From an uncultured Paracoccaceae bacterium (GTDB lineage: Bacteria; Pseudomonadota; Alphaproteobacteria; Rhodobacterales; Rhodobacteraceae): a DNA stretch of 64,000 nucleotides. The translations under genes were made by a program, and so were the position numbers. Shown here one piece after another: positions 35,276 to 43,475 of this stretch. The stretch spans positions 744,001 to 808,000 of the forward strand of contig CANLQO010000002.1 of NCBI GenBank assembly GCA_947493335.1, given 5' to 3'. The stretch's first letter is position 1; every line of letters begins with the position of its first letter. The notes beneath the pieces are model-generated. The model was not told the DNA's origin, did not search any database, and saw only the letters and a list, made by a program, of their open reading frames with translations.

Positions 35276-36568
35276 ATGGTCGACATCGCCACCCGCGTCT
35301 GGAACCACAAATGGAAGATCGACCCGATCGTCCGTTCCCTTATCGACACCGACTTCTACAAACTCCTGATGTGCCAGTCGGTCTTTCGCAACAAACCCGA
35401 CGCCCAGGTCACCTTCTCCCTCATCAACCGCGCCACCCATATCCCGCTCGCCACCCTCATCGACGAGGGCGAGCTGCGCGAACAACTCGACCACATCCGC
35501 TCTCTCTCGCTCCGCCGGGGTGAATCCACTTGGATGCGCGGCAACACCTTCTACGGCAAACGCCAGATGTTCTCGCCAGAGTTCATGGACTGGTTCGAAA
35601 ACCTCTCGCTCCCGCCCTACCACCTCGAACGCGTCGGCGACCAATATGAACTCACCTTCGAAGGCTCATGGCCCGAGGTGATGCTGTGGGAAATCCCCGC
35701 CCTCGCCGTGCTGATGGAACTGCGCGGCCGCGCCGTCCTGGGCCAGATGGGCCGGTTTGAACTGCAAGTCCTCTACGCCCGCGCCATGACCAAGCTTTGG
35801 GAAAAGGTCGAGCGCCTGCAAACCATCCCCGACCTCGCACTCGCAGACTTCGGCACCCGCCGCCGCCACTCCTTCCTCTGGCAGGACTGGTGCGTGCAGG
35901 CCATGTCCGAAGGGCTGGGCTCGCGCTTTGTCGGCACCTCCAACTGCCTCATCGCCAAGAATAGGGATATGGAGGCGATCGGCACCAACGCCCACGAACT
36001 CCCCATGGTCTATGCCGCCTTGGCGCAGGGCGACGCGGCCCTCGCGCAGGCCCCCTATGATGTGCTCTCCGACTGGCAGGCCGAACATGACGGCAACCTG
36101 CGCATCATCCTGCCCGACACCTACGGCACACCGGGGTTTTTGGAACGTGCGCCGGATTGGCTCGCCGGCTGGACCGGCATCCGCATCGACAGCGGCGACC
36201 CCGCTGCGGGGGCCGAAGCCGCGATTGACTGGTGGAAAAGCCGGGGAGAGGACCCCCGTGAGAAACTGATCATCTTCTCCGATGGCTTGGACGTCGACAA
36301 GATCCTGTCCCTGCACGCCCAATTCAAAGGCCGCGTCCGCGTGTCCTTCGGCTGGGGCACAATGCTGACGAACGACTTCAAAGGCCTCACGGACGGCGAC
36401 AGCCTCGCCCCCTTCTCACTGGTCTGCAAAGCGGTGTCTGCGAACGGCAATGCAACGGTCAAGCTGAGCGATAACCCCAACAAAGCCATGGGCCCCGAGG
36501 CAGAGATTGAGCGCTATAAGCGCGTGTTTGGGGTGGGTGAGCAGGAAAAGGTTGAGGTGGTGGTTTAG
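35276..36568 (+). CDS. pncB: Nicotinate phosphoribosyltransferase
   Basis: A 430-residue enzyme of NAD salvage that joins nicotinate and PRPP to give nicotinate mononucleotide with ATP hydrolysis. SLIDTDFYKLLMCQSVF is the conserved start. FGTRRRHSFLWQDW carries the histidine that is phosphorylated in characterised enzymes, and IRIDSGDP and VSFGWGTMLTND are phosphoribosyl-site blocks. It starts at ATG 35276 behind a good GGAGG. PncA, encoded at 3977-4570, supplies its substrate. It is followed by an abrupt change to AT-richer DNA. Confidence 0.94.
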   Translation: MVDIATRVWNHKWKIDPIVRSLIDTDFYKLLMCQSVFRNKPDAQVTFSLINRATHIPLATLIDEGELREQLDHIRSLSLRRGESTWMRGNTFYGKRQMFSPEFMDWFENLSLPPYHLERVGDQYELTFEGSWPEVMLWEIPALAVLMELRGRAVLGQMGRFELQVLYARAMTKLWEKVERLQTIPDLALADFGTRRRHSFLWQDWCVQAMSEGLGSRFVGTSNCLIAKNRDMEAIGTNAHELPMVYAALAQGDAALAQAPYDVLSDWQAEHDGNLRIILPDTYGTPGFLERAPDWLAGWTGIRIDSGDPAAGAEAAIDWWKSRGEDPREKLIIFSDGLDVDKILSLHAQFKGRVRVSFGWGTMLTNDFKGLTDGDSLAPFSLVCKAVSANGNATVKLSDNPNKAMGPEAEIERYKRVFGVGEQEKVEVVV

Positions 36569-36732
36569 AATTTCCCATGCCTCGACCTTGAAATTCCAAA
36601 AAAAGTCACTATATTACGATTTGGCTTTGAAAAAGGCCGGAAATGCCTGGATAGGCTAATTGAAACCTGGAATGGGTTCGGTCGATAAATTCTCGCTCTC
36701 GAATGAGCCGTAACTAATTCGAACGCTACACA

Positions 36733-36754
36733 TTCCTTTCGATGATGAAAGGAA
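36733..36754 (+). promoter_or_regulatory. Hairpin enclosing the ribosome-binding site of the AIPR-like gene
   Basis: Perfect inverted repeat TTCCTTTC (36733-36740) and GAAAGGAA (36747-36754) around GATGAT. The right arm contains AAAGGA, the Shine-Dalgarno sequence six bases before ATG 36760. When folded in RNA it would hide the ribosome-binding site; as DNA it could be an operator. The loop also contains ATG 36742, the alternative start. Confidence 0.55.
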
Positions 36755-36759
36755 AAATA

Positions 36760-38157
36760 ATGTCATCATTCATAATTAAATTCTCCGACGTGGCGCTTCA
36801 GCCTAGTGCAAACACTAATGGCGCTGTGCAGCGAGCCATTGGATTTGTAAACCTTCAACAACTCCTCTCGCTGATCGATAGTAAAACACTTGCGCCCAAC
36901 CCAAGAAGTGCAAAGAAGAATGCAATTGTTGATGGAATCTTGGGTACACTAAATGACACTCCCGAGCTTTTTCGATTCAAGTCCAAGGGTCTTCTGATAT
37001 CGTCTCATAAAGTCGAACCGCTTCAGCGGAACCGATTTCGAATTGAATTTAGTAAGGATTTCGTCGATGGAGTACTTGATGGGGGGCACAATCTGTTTGC
37101 GATTGCGTTGTTCCTACTCTCCCAAGTGATGGATCCAAAAGAGGTTCGAAAACTTCGAGTTTGGGAGCAAGTTGATTCAGCTTGGGCAAAGTATCGAGCA
37201 GAAATTGGCGCACTTGATTTTGATGAAGAAGATCAAGTTTCGGTGGAGTTGATTTTTCCGTCGTCACAAGATGAAGAAACACAGGATTTGTTTGATCAGG
37301 CTGCGTTCGATATTTCTCAAGCGAGAAACGCCAATACTCAAGTCAAAACAGAAGCTTTTCAAAATAAGCTTGGTTTTTACGATGTCCTAAAGGAGGCGCT
37401 GCCAGAAGAGTTGAGCAAAAGGGTCGAGTGGAAGCCGGGAGTAGTGGAAACTCTGGATGCCAAACCGATATCGGTCCGCGATATCGTTGCGCTAGCATGG
37501 ATCCCCCTTAATCTGGCATCCGAGAAGAAGTTGTTGCCAATTGACATAAGTGTGCTGCCGCAGAACATTTATCGAAACAAAGGTGAGTGCTCAGACAAAT
37601 TCAACACACTATTGATGCATGAGGACGTGACGCAACCTATCGGTGGAAAAGCTGGTCAAGTCCGACAAATTCACCACAAGACAATCGAGTCATGTCTGCG
37701 TTTGACTGGAGATCTTCCAAACCTCGTAGATCTTATCTACGAGAATTTCCCAAAACTGTATAATGACGGCGGTTTTCGGTTTGGCCGCAGAACGGTTGTA
37801 AAGATGTATGACCCAGACAAACTAAAGCAGCTCAAAGCAGAAAAAAAAGACGCAGCAGGATATACTTCGATGCGCCCAACGACACCGTATTTCCAACGCA
37901 TGTCAAAGAAACTCAAATATAAATATCCAGAAGCACTAATTATTCCATTTGTAACGGGATTGAGCTCCCTTATGGAAGTCCACAACGGACAGATCTTTTG
38001 GATTTCCGATGATATTGAAGATTTGGTTCTCGAAAAGCTCAGCAGAGCTGCACCTCTATTTGATGGCCAACTTGACGCCTACGACTGGGACCCGCAACGG
38101 CTCGCAAAGAGCCCATCCAGCCATAAACAGGCAGCGAGTTATTATCGGGTACTTTGA
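36760..38157 (+). CDS. AIPR/DGQHR-like protein, candidate phage-defence gene
   Basis: A 465-residue protein in DNA much poorer in GC than its neighbours: sampled 60-base rows gave 28/60 (37141) and 25/60 (37801) against 43/60 in pncB (35701). Visible blocks are FRFKSKGLLISSHKVE near residue 70, DGVLDGGHNLFAI near residue 102, and FDISQARNANTQVKTEAFQNKLGFYDVL near residue 190 in pieces. The order F..KG-DGxH-ARNANTQV resembles AIPR (abortive infection phage resistance) proteins and, in the DGGHN box, the DGQHR family; the match is by eye and the molecular activity of such proteins is poorly known. ATG 36760 is chosen because AAAGGA lies six bases upstream. No toxin, methylase or nuclease gene is adjacent. 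Confidence 0.6.
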   Translation: MSSFIIKFSDVALQPSANTNGAVQRAIGFVNLQQLLSLIDSKTLAPNPRSAKKNAIVDGILGTLNDTPELFRFKSKGLLISSHKVEPLQRNRFRIEFSKDFVDGVLDGGHNLFAIALFLLSQVMDPKEVRKLRVWEQVDSAWAKYRAEIGALDFDEEDQVSVELIFPSSQDEETQDLFDQAAFDISQARNANTQVKTEAFQNKLGFYDVLKEALPEELSKRVEWKPGVVETLDAKPISVRDIVALAWIPLNLASEKKLLPIDISVLPQNIYRNKGECSDKFNTLLMHEDVTQPIGGKAGQVRQIHHKTIESCLRLTGDLPNLVDLIYENFPKLYNDGGFRFGRRTVVKMYDPDKLKQLKAEKKDAAGYTSMRPTTPYFQRMSKKLKYKYPEALIIPFVTGLSSLMEVHNGQIFWISDDIEDLVLEKLSRAAPLFDGQLDAYDWDPQRLAKSPSSHKQAASYYRVL

Positions 38158-38162
38158 AATTG

Positions 38163-38190
38163 GTGAGGGCGCAATTAATTGCGCCCTCAC
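38163..38190. terminator. 28-bp perfect palindrome at the 3' ends of the AIPR-like gene and arfB
   Basis: The arms are GTGAGGGCGCAATT and its exact complement, with no unpaired loop bases beyond the AATT centre. It starts five bases after the stop of the AIPR-like gene and covers the stop codon of arfB on the other strand, so it can work as a bidirectional terminator. T-tracts are weak on both sides, so a protein-binding or recombination role is also possible. Confidence 0.6.
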
Positions 38191-38600
38191 TCCTCCACCT
38201 TCCCCCGCAACGCCTTCACCGCCCCGCGCTGTTTCTTCCCTTCCAGCCGCCGCTTGACTGACCCATAGGTCGGCTTGGTCGGCCGCCGTCGTTTGGGCAC
38301 TTCTGTCGCCTTGCGGATCATCTCTGCCAGACGCTCTAACGCGATCTCGCGGTTGCGAGCCTGGCTGCGGGTCTCTTGCACAAAGATCACCACCGCGCCG
38401 TCCTTCGTCCATTTCTGCCCCGCGATCCGGCGCAGCCGACGTTTCACCGCGTCGGGCAGGTTGGGGGACCGCTCTGCCTCGAACCGCAATTCGACCGCCG
38501 TGGACACTTTGTTCACGTTCTGCCCGCCGGGGCCTGATGCGCGGACAAAGCTTTCTGTCAGCTCCCACTCCGCGATCTCGATATCATCGTTAATGCGCAT
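38187..38600 (-). CDS. arfB: Alternative ribosome-rescue factor / peptidyl-tRNA hydrolase ArfB
   Basis: A 137-residue release-factor-like protein. The GGQ catalytic loop is SGPGGQNVNKVST near residues 22-34, preceded by ESFVRA and followed by the core QKWTKDGAVVIFVQETRSQARNRE region. The C-terminal tail is very basic (VPKRRRPTKPTYGSVKRRLEGKKQRG), which in ArfB/YaeJ enters the empty mRNA channel of stalled ribosomes. It frees nascent chains from non-stop complexes. The 5' side carries an 11-base-period repeat. Confidence 0.92.
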   Translation of the reverse strand: MRINDDIEIAEWELTESFVRASGPGGQNVNKVSTAVELRFEAERSPNLPDAVKRRLRRIAGQKWTKDGAVVIFVQETRSQARNREIALERLAEMIRKATEVPKRRRPTKPTYGSVKRRLEGKKQRGAVKALRGKVEE

Positions 38601-38613
38601 TCAGACTTTCGTA

Positions 38614-38650
38614 TGTACAGGATGTGCATGGGTTGTGCACGGGGTGTGCC
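38614..38650 (-). repeat. 11-base-period tandem repeat upstream of arfB
   Basis: Hexamers TGTACA (38614), TGTGCA (38623), TGTGCA (38634) and TGTGCC (38645) follow at offsets of 9, 11 and 11 bases. Read on the minus strand the units resemble CCATGCACAAC, the same unit and orientation relative to the next gene as in the repeat at 49618-49667. It lies 14-50 bases ahead of the arfB start. Confidence 0.6.
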
Positions 38651-38734
38651 ATGTCGATTTCCGCCGTGCGGTGTCTTAACCGGTTTTCGCCCCATTGGCC
38701 GCATGAGCGCCCCGCCGGACACCACGCGGGATGC

Positions 38735-38768
38735 AAAAAGGGCCACCCCGGCGATGGGATGGCCCTTT
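38735..38768 (-). terminator. Rho-independent-type terminator of a small minus-strand unit
   Basis: On the minus strand AAAGGGCCA (38768-38760) pairs perfectly with TGGCCCTTT (38745-38737) around a 14-base loop, and the stem runs into five T (38739-38735). This is a classical terminator facing away from the queuosine transporter gene and ending about 135 bases before arfB, so transcription of the small unit upstream should stop here. Confidence 0.7.
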
Positions 38769-38818
38769 CCTGAAAGTTGCGGAGGTGGGTCGGTTAGGAT
38801 CTCCACCTTGTGGTCTTC

Positions 38819-38891
38819 TCAGCTAGGGGCTGCCCTAGATGTGACCCCCACAAGTTGTCCCGACTGCCTTCTCCAATACTTCATGATGCAC
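38819..38891 (-). CDS. Candidate small open reading frame(s) behind a fully consensus Shine-Dalgarno
   Basis: AAAGGAGGTGATCC (38906-38893, minus strand) is complementary to the whole 3' end of 16S rRNA. GTG at 38891 lies seven bases after GGAGG and opens an 18-residue frame (MHHEVLEKAVGTTCGGHI, stop 38837-38835). ATG at 38884 opens an overlapping 21-residue frame (starting MKYWRRQSGQLVG, stop 38821-38819), but 14 bases from the core. A terminator follows. Either peptide may be made, or translation itself may matter, as in a leader peptide. I do not recognise either sequence. Confidence 0.4.
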
Positions 38892-38978
38892 TGGATCACC
38901 TCCTTTCAAATGTTTCGCCTAAAGGAAGCTTTGCACAGATTTGGTATATGTCAAATTAATTTCCACAACTTTTCGTGC

Positions 38979-39605
38979 TTAAGCGGCGCGGGGTAGCATC
39001 CGCCCAACAATCAGGCGGAATGGCACCAACGCCAGTAGCGCAATGGTTAATTTCACGCCCCAGTCCGCGACGGCCAGTGAAACCCACAATGGCACCAGCG
39101 GCCCTTGGTTAAGAAACGGCACCATTTCCTGCGCCCAGATGATTTGCTCGTCCGCTAAGGCATTGAAACCGTTGAAGATCGCCGCAAACGCGATCGAGAA
39201 AAAGATTAACGTGTCCACGGTCGAACTGACCAATGTCGACCCCAGCGGCGCTTTCCACCAGGACCCTGCACGCAGGCGGTTAAATACTGCGATATCAAGC
39301 AGTTGCGCGATCAGGAACGCCGTAGCAGAGGCAATCGCCACCCGCAGCGCGACAGCCGGACCGAACTCCAGCATGATCTGCGACCCGATCAACGAACAAA
39401 TAATCCCCACGCAAAGCCCTGAAAAGACTACCTTTCTTGCCTCCGAGGCCCCGTACACACGGTTCATGATGTCGGTCACAAGGAAGGCCAGCGGATAGGT
39501 GAACGCCCCCCAGGTCAATAATCCGTCAAGGATCAGAAATTGCACAAGAATGTTCGAGGCGACCACGATAATGGCCATGGCGATCACGCCGGGAAGGATA
39601 CGCAT
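38979..39605 (-). CDS. Queuosine precursor transporter (YhhQ/VUT family)
   Basis: A 208-residue membrane protein with about six helices. The family blocks are WGAFTYPLAFLVTDIMNRVYG, with the T-D acidic helix, and NRLRAGSWWKAPLGSTLVSSTVDTLIFFSIAF. YhhQ-type ECF-like proteins import preQ0/preQ1 for tRNA queuosine. ATG 39605 (MRILPGVIAM) fits the family N-terminus; TTG 39626 is an alternative. No preQ1 riboswitch was recognised upstream; a small hairpin (39643-39658, CCCTGA/TCAGGG) lies there and may end the upstream gene's transcript. Confidence 0.88.
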   Translation of the reverse strand: MRILPGVIAMAIIVVASNILVQFLILDGLLTWGAFTYPLAFLVTDIMNRVYGASEARKVVFSGLCVGIICSLIGSQIMLEFGPAVALRVAIASATAFLIAQLLDIAVFNRLRAGSWWKAPLGSTLVSSTVDTLIFFSIAFAAIFNGFNALADEQIIWAQEMVPFLNQGPLVPLWVSLAVADWGVKLTIALLALVPFRLIVGRMLPRAA

Positions 39606-39683
39606 TTTGATGTTCCGTTTTGACAAGGGTGCGGCACTTGGCCCCTGATCATTCAGGGACGGCGCGGTCTAACCCCTGCAGTG

Positions 39684-40544
39684 CTAGCGGTCAATCCGGT
39701 ATTCGACGACTTCGGTCCGCTGGAAGAACTGGAAATTGTCGTCCGAAATCAGTGTCATGATCAGATTGCCGCCAGGCGAGCGCCAGACACTGATGCCCTC
39801 CAGATTGTCGTGCGTGGCATTGGCGGTTTGCAGCAAGACCTCTTCTGACCCACCGGACAGGTCAAACCGGCGGACACGGCTGCGAAAGCCGACGCCGGTG
39901 AAGTCACGCTCTAGGATGTAGAGCAATCCATCAGGGCCGATATCTGACCCGACCACCAGAAACGCGCCACGGCGCGGCAGGCGAAACGGAATATCCCAGC
40001 CCGACCCTTCGACGTAACGGTAGACCGGAAACGGACGATTGGCGCGGCCGGACCTTTCAGGGATTGCATAAAGCGCACCGGCCTCGTCAATGGCCAGACT
40101 TTCGAGAGACGCATTAAGCGACAGTTCATCAAAGGCGGGATTGGGAAAATCGCGCAGGGCAGGGGCGGTGACGTCGCCATAGGCCACGACGCGTGACAGT
40201 CCCTCGAATGACACATAGGTCAGCCCGTCATCACCAATCGCCAGACCCTCGGAATCGCTGTTGTCCTTGTTCACCCGCTGCCCATTGGTGCGTAGAAACC
40301 GATGACGCAATTCGATGGGCATCGCCGAGATCTGGCCATTGTCGCGGTGGATCGGCCCGGACAGGACAAAGCCCTTGTCGTTGATCGCCACATAGCGCGT
40401 GCCACCGTCCAGCACCTCGAGCCCCGACAATCCGCCAAAGCGCTCGTCTCCGTTGGACCAGACGAATTGTCCGGTCAGCGTCACCTCTTTTGGCAAGGGT
40501 GCACAGCCTGCAAGCAGGGCGATGACGGGCCAGATCAGGCGCAT
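39684..40544 (-). CDS. Phytase-like esterase domain lipoprotein
   Basis: A 286-residue exported lipoprotein. The signal peptide ends in a lipobox LLAGC (Cys near residue 14). The mature part contains repeated beta-propeller blades such as [40 protein letters not shown] and [25 protein letters not shown] in order, matching the esterase-like activity of phytase family. Such proteins sit in the periplasm; the substrate is unknown. It begins one base after the end of mepA, so the two are in one operon. Confidence 0.83.
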   Translation of the reverse strand: MRLIWPVIALLAGCAPLPKEVTLTGQFVWSNGDERFGGLSGLEVLDGGTRYVAINDKGFVLSGPIHRDNGQISAMPIELRHRFLRTNGQRVNKDNSDSEGLAIGDDGLTYVSFEGLSRVVAYGDVTAPALRDFPNPAFDELSLNASLESLAIDEAGALYAIPERSGRANRPFPVYRYVEGSGWDIPFRLPRRGAFLVVGSDIGPDGLLYILERDFTGVGFRSRVRRFDLSGGSEEVLLQTANATHDNLEGISVWRSPGGNLIMTLISDDNFQFFQRTEVVEYRIDR

Positions 40545-40545
40545 A

Positions 40546-41454
40546 TCAGTTGGCGTTCAGGATGGTTGTGCACTGCGCGGGCAAGCGGGCCATGGTGATC
40601 TCGCTGCGTGGCTTGGGTGGCGGCGCATTGGGATCGGGCGGCGGTGGATTGAGGATATTGTTCACCCAGACCTGCGCATCACCACAACCATCACCCGGCG
40701 GCGGTGCGGCCTGATCGACGCAGGCGCGATCACCAGCAGGGCAATTCAGACGCACGTGGAAATGATAGTGATGCCCCCACCACGGTCTGATCTTGCGCAA
40801 CCAACTGCGATCACCCGTGGCGTTGTTGCACATCGCGACCTTGGCACCGGGAAAGACGAAAATTCGTGCCACACGCGGGTCAGAGGCGGCGGCCTTCAGC
40901 AGCGCTTCGTGCTGGGGCGACCATTTGCTGTTGGTATAGGCACCTTCCGCTCGCCGCATGGAAATCGAAGAGATATTCTCGCGCTCTTGCGCAGTCAGGT
41001 TCAACCGGTCGGGCGGCAGCATCCAGATGTCGATATCAAGCCCCGACTGGTGACTGCGATGACCGGTGAGCATTGGCCCGCCGCGCGGCTGGCTCATGTC
41101 GCCAACATAAAGCCCTTCCCAGCCCGGCAGGGTGGCGGCAAAACGGCTGAGGTCCTGCACGTAGTCGACGGTCACGGGTTGGGCCCAGTTGCGGTTGCGC
41201 GAAAGACGCATCGCCTGCCATGTCGGCCCGGTTTCAGGCAATTGCACGGCACCCGCCTGACAGCCAAGCGCGTATCCGCCGACGGCGTCAGAGGCTTGCG
41301 CTGATGCAACGCGGGCGGCGCCAAACAACTGCTTGGCAATGCGGGTGTCGTTGGTGTTTTGCGTCGAAACCGTCGCCTGTGGGGCGCTTGCGGATTCTGT
41401 TTGGCACCCCGCCAAAAGCGCGAGGGCTGCTATGACTGCTACGAACCGGACCAT
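40546..41454 (-). CDS. mepA: Penicillin-insensitive murein endopeptidase
   Basis: A 302-residue LAS-type zinc peptidase that cleaves DD- and LD-cross-links in peptidoglycan. It has a lipoprotein signal (LALLAGC), and the zinc ligands are visible in [15 protein letters not shown] (H and D) and [11 protein letters not shown] (H). The two-disulfide cysteine pattern is partly present ([14 protein letters not shown]). A proline-rich linker ([13 protein letters not shown]) follows near the C-terminus. ATG 41454 is chosen because the signal peptide begins there; it overlaps the MFS gene by 16 bases. Confidence 0.92.
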   Translation of the reverse strand: MVRFVAVIAALALLAGCQTESASAPQATVSTQNTNDTRIAKQLFGAARVASAQASDAVGGYALGCQAGAVQLPETGPTWQAMRLSRNRNWAQPVTVDYVQDLSRFAATLPGWEGLYVGDMSQPRGGPMLTGHRSHQSGLDIDIWMLPPDRLNLTAQERENISSISMRRAEGAYTNSKWSPQHEALLKAAASDPRVARIFVFPGAKVAMCNNATGDRSWLRKIRPWWGHHYHFHVRLNCPAGDRACVDQAAPPPGDGCGDAQVWVNNILNPPPPDPNAPPPKPRSEITMARLPAQCTTILNAN

Positions 41455-42818
41455 TCTGCGCGATCTCCGTCTTTGTTGACCCACCTTAGCAAGATCAGCC
41501 CAAGAATGAAGAGAAAGATGACCGGCAAGAACCCAAGTTGCACATTCCCCGTCGCCGCCGTGAAGACGCCGATCAGGAAGGGGGCCAGAAAGGCCGTCGC
41601 CTTACCGGACAGGGCAAAAAGGCCAAACGCCTCGGTCGGGCGCTCGGGGTTGGCATGACGCACCATCATGGACCGGGACGCCGCATAAAGCGCGCCGCCA
41701 GCCCCGCCGATGATCGACCCGCAGGTAAAGAAGATGATGTCAGGCAGTGATGATCCTTCGGGCAATGGAATGCCAAAAAGCTGCGCCCGTGACATGCCGA
41801 CGATAAAGGAACTGACGATCAGCAACATGATGATGCAGAAGATGATGACAGGCTTCGGCCCAAGCCGGGCATCAAAGCGGCCACCGATATAGGTGAAGAC
41901 AGCGGCGGTGATCACGCTAATGATCCCAAAGGGGCCAAGCTGCGCGATGCCCCAATCCAGCACCAGCGTCGCATAGACCCCACCAAAGGCATAAAGCGCG
42001 TTCAGCCCGTCACGGTAGAACATCGAGGCGAGCAGGAAGGTGCCGGTGCTTTTGCGCCTGAAGACCGATTTGATCGTCGCCACCAGATCGCCAAAGACCT
42101 TGGCAACGCTAGGCCGTGTTCCTGCATCATCGGGGTCGTCCTTGACCCACAGAAAGAAGGGCAGAATGAACAGCGCATACCAGATCGCCATGAATGGCCC
42201 GACGGCGCGGGTGCCTTCACGTGCCTCAGGATCAAGCCCAAGGATTGGCGAAAGGCCGACCAGTGTTTTGCCGGTATCGCCGCTTTCGGCAAAAAAGATC
42301 AGCATGATGAAAAGCGAAATCAGACCGCCCCAATAGCCAAAGGACGCGCCTGAACCCGAGATACGCCCAACCTCTTCTTCGGTTCCCAGCGATGGCAGGT
42401 AGGCGTTGATGAAATTCAACGCGGATTCTGCCGCGATGAAGCCCACATAAAAGAGGATCAGGAAGAAGATCAGGGAAGAGGTGTCAGGCTCCATATACCA
42501 AAGCGACCAGGCACCGCCGATGTAGAGGATCGAAAACAGTGCGATCCATGGCCGTTTGCGTCCGGTGCTATCGGCAAATGCGCCCAAAAGTGGGGCTGTC
42601 AGTGCGATGAAAAGGCCCGCGACTGTTTGCCCGAACGCCCATGTGCTTTGGGATTGGGCGCGTGCGGCCTCATCATCCAGACCGGTGCCAAGGAAATAAT
42701 TGGTCGCCACAAGCGCAAAGTAAGGGCCAAAGATGAAGGTCAGGCCAAGGGTATAGTATGGCTGGCTTGCCCAATCGAATAGCATCCATCCCCAGATGCG
42801 CTTTTTGTTGACTGCCAT
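41439..42818 (-). CDS. MFS transporter, UMF1/Atg22-like
   Basis: A 459-residue 12-helix transporter. WGWMLFDWASQPYYTLGLTFIF at the N-terminus and ALYAASRSMMVRHANPERPTEAFGLFALSGKATAFLAPF in the second half are diagnostic of the UMF1 family (relatives of the yeast vacuolar effluxer Atg22). GAFADSTGRKRPWIALFS is the loop 2-3 motif. ATG 42818 has GAAGAGG just upstream. Placed ahead of mepA, it may move cell-wall-derived or amino-acid products, but that is inference from position. Confidence 0.85.
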   Translation of the reverse strand: MAVNKKRIWGWMLFDWASQPYYTLGLTFIFGPYFALVATNYFLGTGLDDEAARAQSQSTWAFGQTVAGLFIALTAPLLGAFADSTGRKRPWIALFSILYIGGAWSLWYMEPDTSSLIFFLILFYVGFIAAESALNFINAYLPSLGTEEEVGRISGSGASFGYWGGLISLFIMLIFFAESGDTGKTLVGLSPILGLDPEAREGTRAVGPFMAIWYALFILPFFLWVKDDPDDAGTRPSVAKVFGDLVATIKSVFRRKSTGTFLLASMFYRDGLNALYAFGGVYATLVLDWGIAQLGPFGIISVITAAVFTYIGGRFDARLGPKPVIIFCIIMLLIVSSFIVGMSRAQLFGIPLPEGSSLPDIIFFTCGSIIGGAGGALYAASRSMMVRHANPERPTEAFGLFALSGKATAFLAPFLIGVFTAATGNVQLGFLPVIFLFILGLILLRWVNKDGDRAEWSGS

Positions 42819-42884
42819 GTGCCTCTTCCCCGTCTTGTTGCGGGGATAAGAGCCTGATGGCAGGCCATGATGCAAGAAAAGGTT

Positions 42885-43436
42885 TTAGGCGACCGTTGGG
42901 TCGGCAAGGATTTCTGGGGGCCAGGGCCGGGTTGCGTCAGCGTCGATCCAGTTCTCAACCCATTGTGGCAAAGCCGGGCGGTCGCCCTCAAACCCCATCG
43001 ACCGGAACACGTCGCCCGGGCGGACAATGCCGTTTTTGTCGGTCACAGCAGAGCGGAACAACGCCTGCACCGCGCATTCATCACCGATCCAGATCGAGTG
43101 ATCGAGATAGAAGAACTTGTCGTCCCATCCAACGCAGCGATGCACAGCCTTGAATTTCACAAAAGTCCGAATGCGTTTGCGGTAGCGCACCGAACTGCCG
43201 GCCATGGTGATGGCCCAGCCATTCTTGCGAACCGCTGACAACAATCCCACGCGCCGCGCCAGCACGGTACGTCCAAAGTCCAGCACCGTCATGATCCGAC
43301 CGTTGTTCATCTCAAGAAAAATGTCGATGTCCTGCGGCCAGCAACGATGCCAGGTTTCATGCACGCCCAGGACCGGCAACGGCGGCGCGTTGCGGCTGAT
43401 AATCATTTCCTTTGCAGCGCGGATAAAGGGGTACAT
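42885..43436 (-). CDS. Acyl-CoA thioesterase family protein (4HBT-like)
   Basis: A 183-residue hotdog-fold protein. PQDIDIFLEMNNGRIMTVLDFGR matches the D-x-x-x-x-N-N-x-x-Y/I active-site helix of 4-hydroxybenzoyl-CoA-type thioesterases, with MAGSSVRYRKRIRTF as the following strand pair. It should hydrolyse an acyl-CoA. A strong AAGGAG precedes ATG 43436. The divergent spacer contains a palindromic site (43462-43475) that resembles operators of acyl-CoA-catabolism regulators, which fits this function. Confidence 0.8.
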   Translation of the reverse strand: MYPFIRAAKEMIISRNAPPLPVLGVHETWHRCWPQDIDIFLEMNNGRIMTVLDFGRTVLARRVGLLSAVRKNGWAITMAGSSVRYRKRIRTFVKFKAVHRCVGWDDKFFYLDHSIWIGDECAVQALFRSAVTDKNGIVRPGDVFRSMGFEGDRPALPQWVENWIDADATRPWPPEILADPTVA

Positions 43437-43461
43437 CGTGTTCTCCTTGCTGCAGACTTAG

Positions 43462-43475
43462 TGACGTTTACGTCA
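43462..43475. promoter_or_regulatory. Palindromic operator-like site upstream of the thioesterase gene
   Basis: TGACGT-TT-ACGTCA is a 14-base palindrome, followed directly by a third copy of the half-site (ACGTCAACGTCAA). It is similar to what I recall of the LiuR-type sites controlling branched-chain and fatty acid breakdown genes in alphaproteobacteria; the regulator itself is not in the window. Confidence 0.5.

Larger units (their letters stand above)
38601..38978 (-). other. Non-coding stretch between arfB and the queuosine precursor transporter gene
   Basis: 378 bases without a long gene. In minus-strand order it holds a TTGACA hexamer (38954-38949), a complete Shine-Dalgarno sequence with a tiny reading frame, a small hairpin (38838-38823), a rho-independent-type terminator and the 11-base-period repeat just ahead of arfB. 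I could not find a good -10 box at the right distance from TTGACA. The order suggests an independent small transcription unit of under about 200 bases. Confidence 0.5.

Noticed and set aside
38891-38907. A 17-base match to the 3' tail of 16S rRNA on the plus strand.
   Set aside because: No further rRNA sequence lies on either side. The same bases read on the minus strand are a perfect Shine-Dalgarno with a GTG seven bases downstream, which explains the match better than an rRNA fragment.
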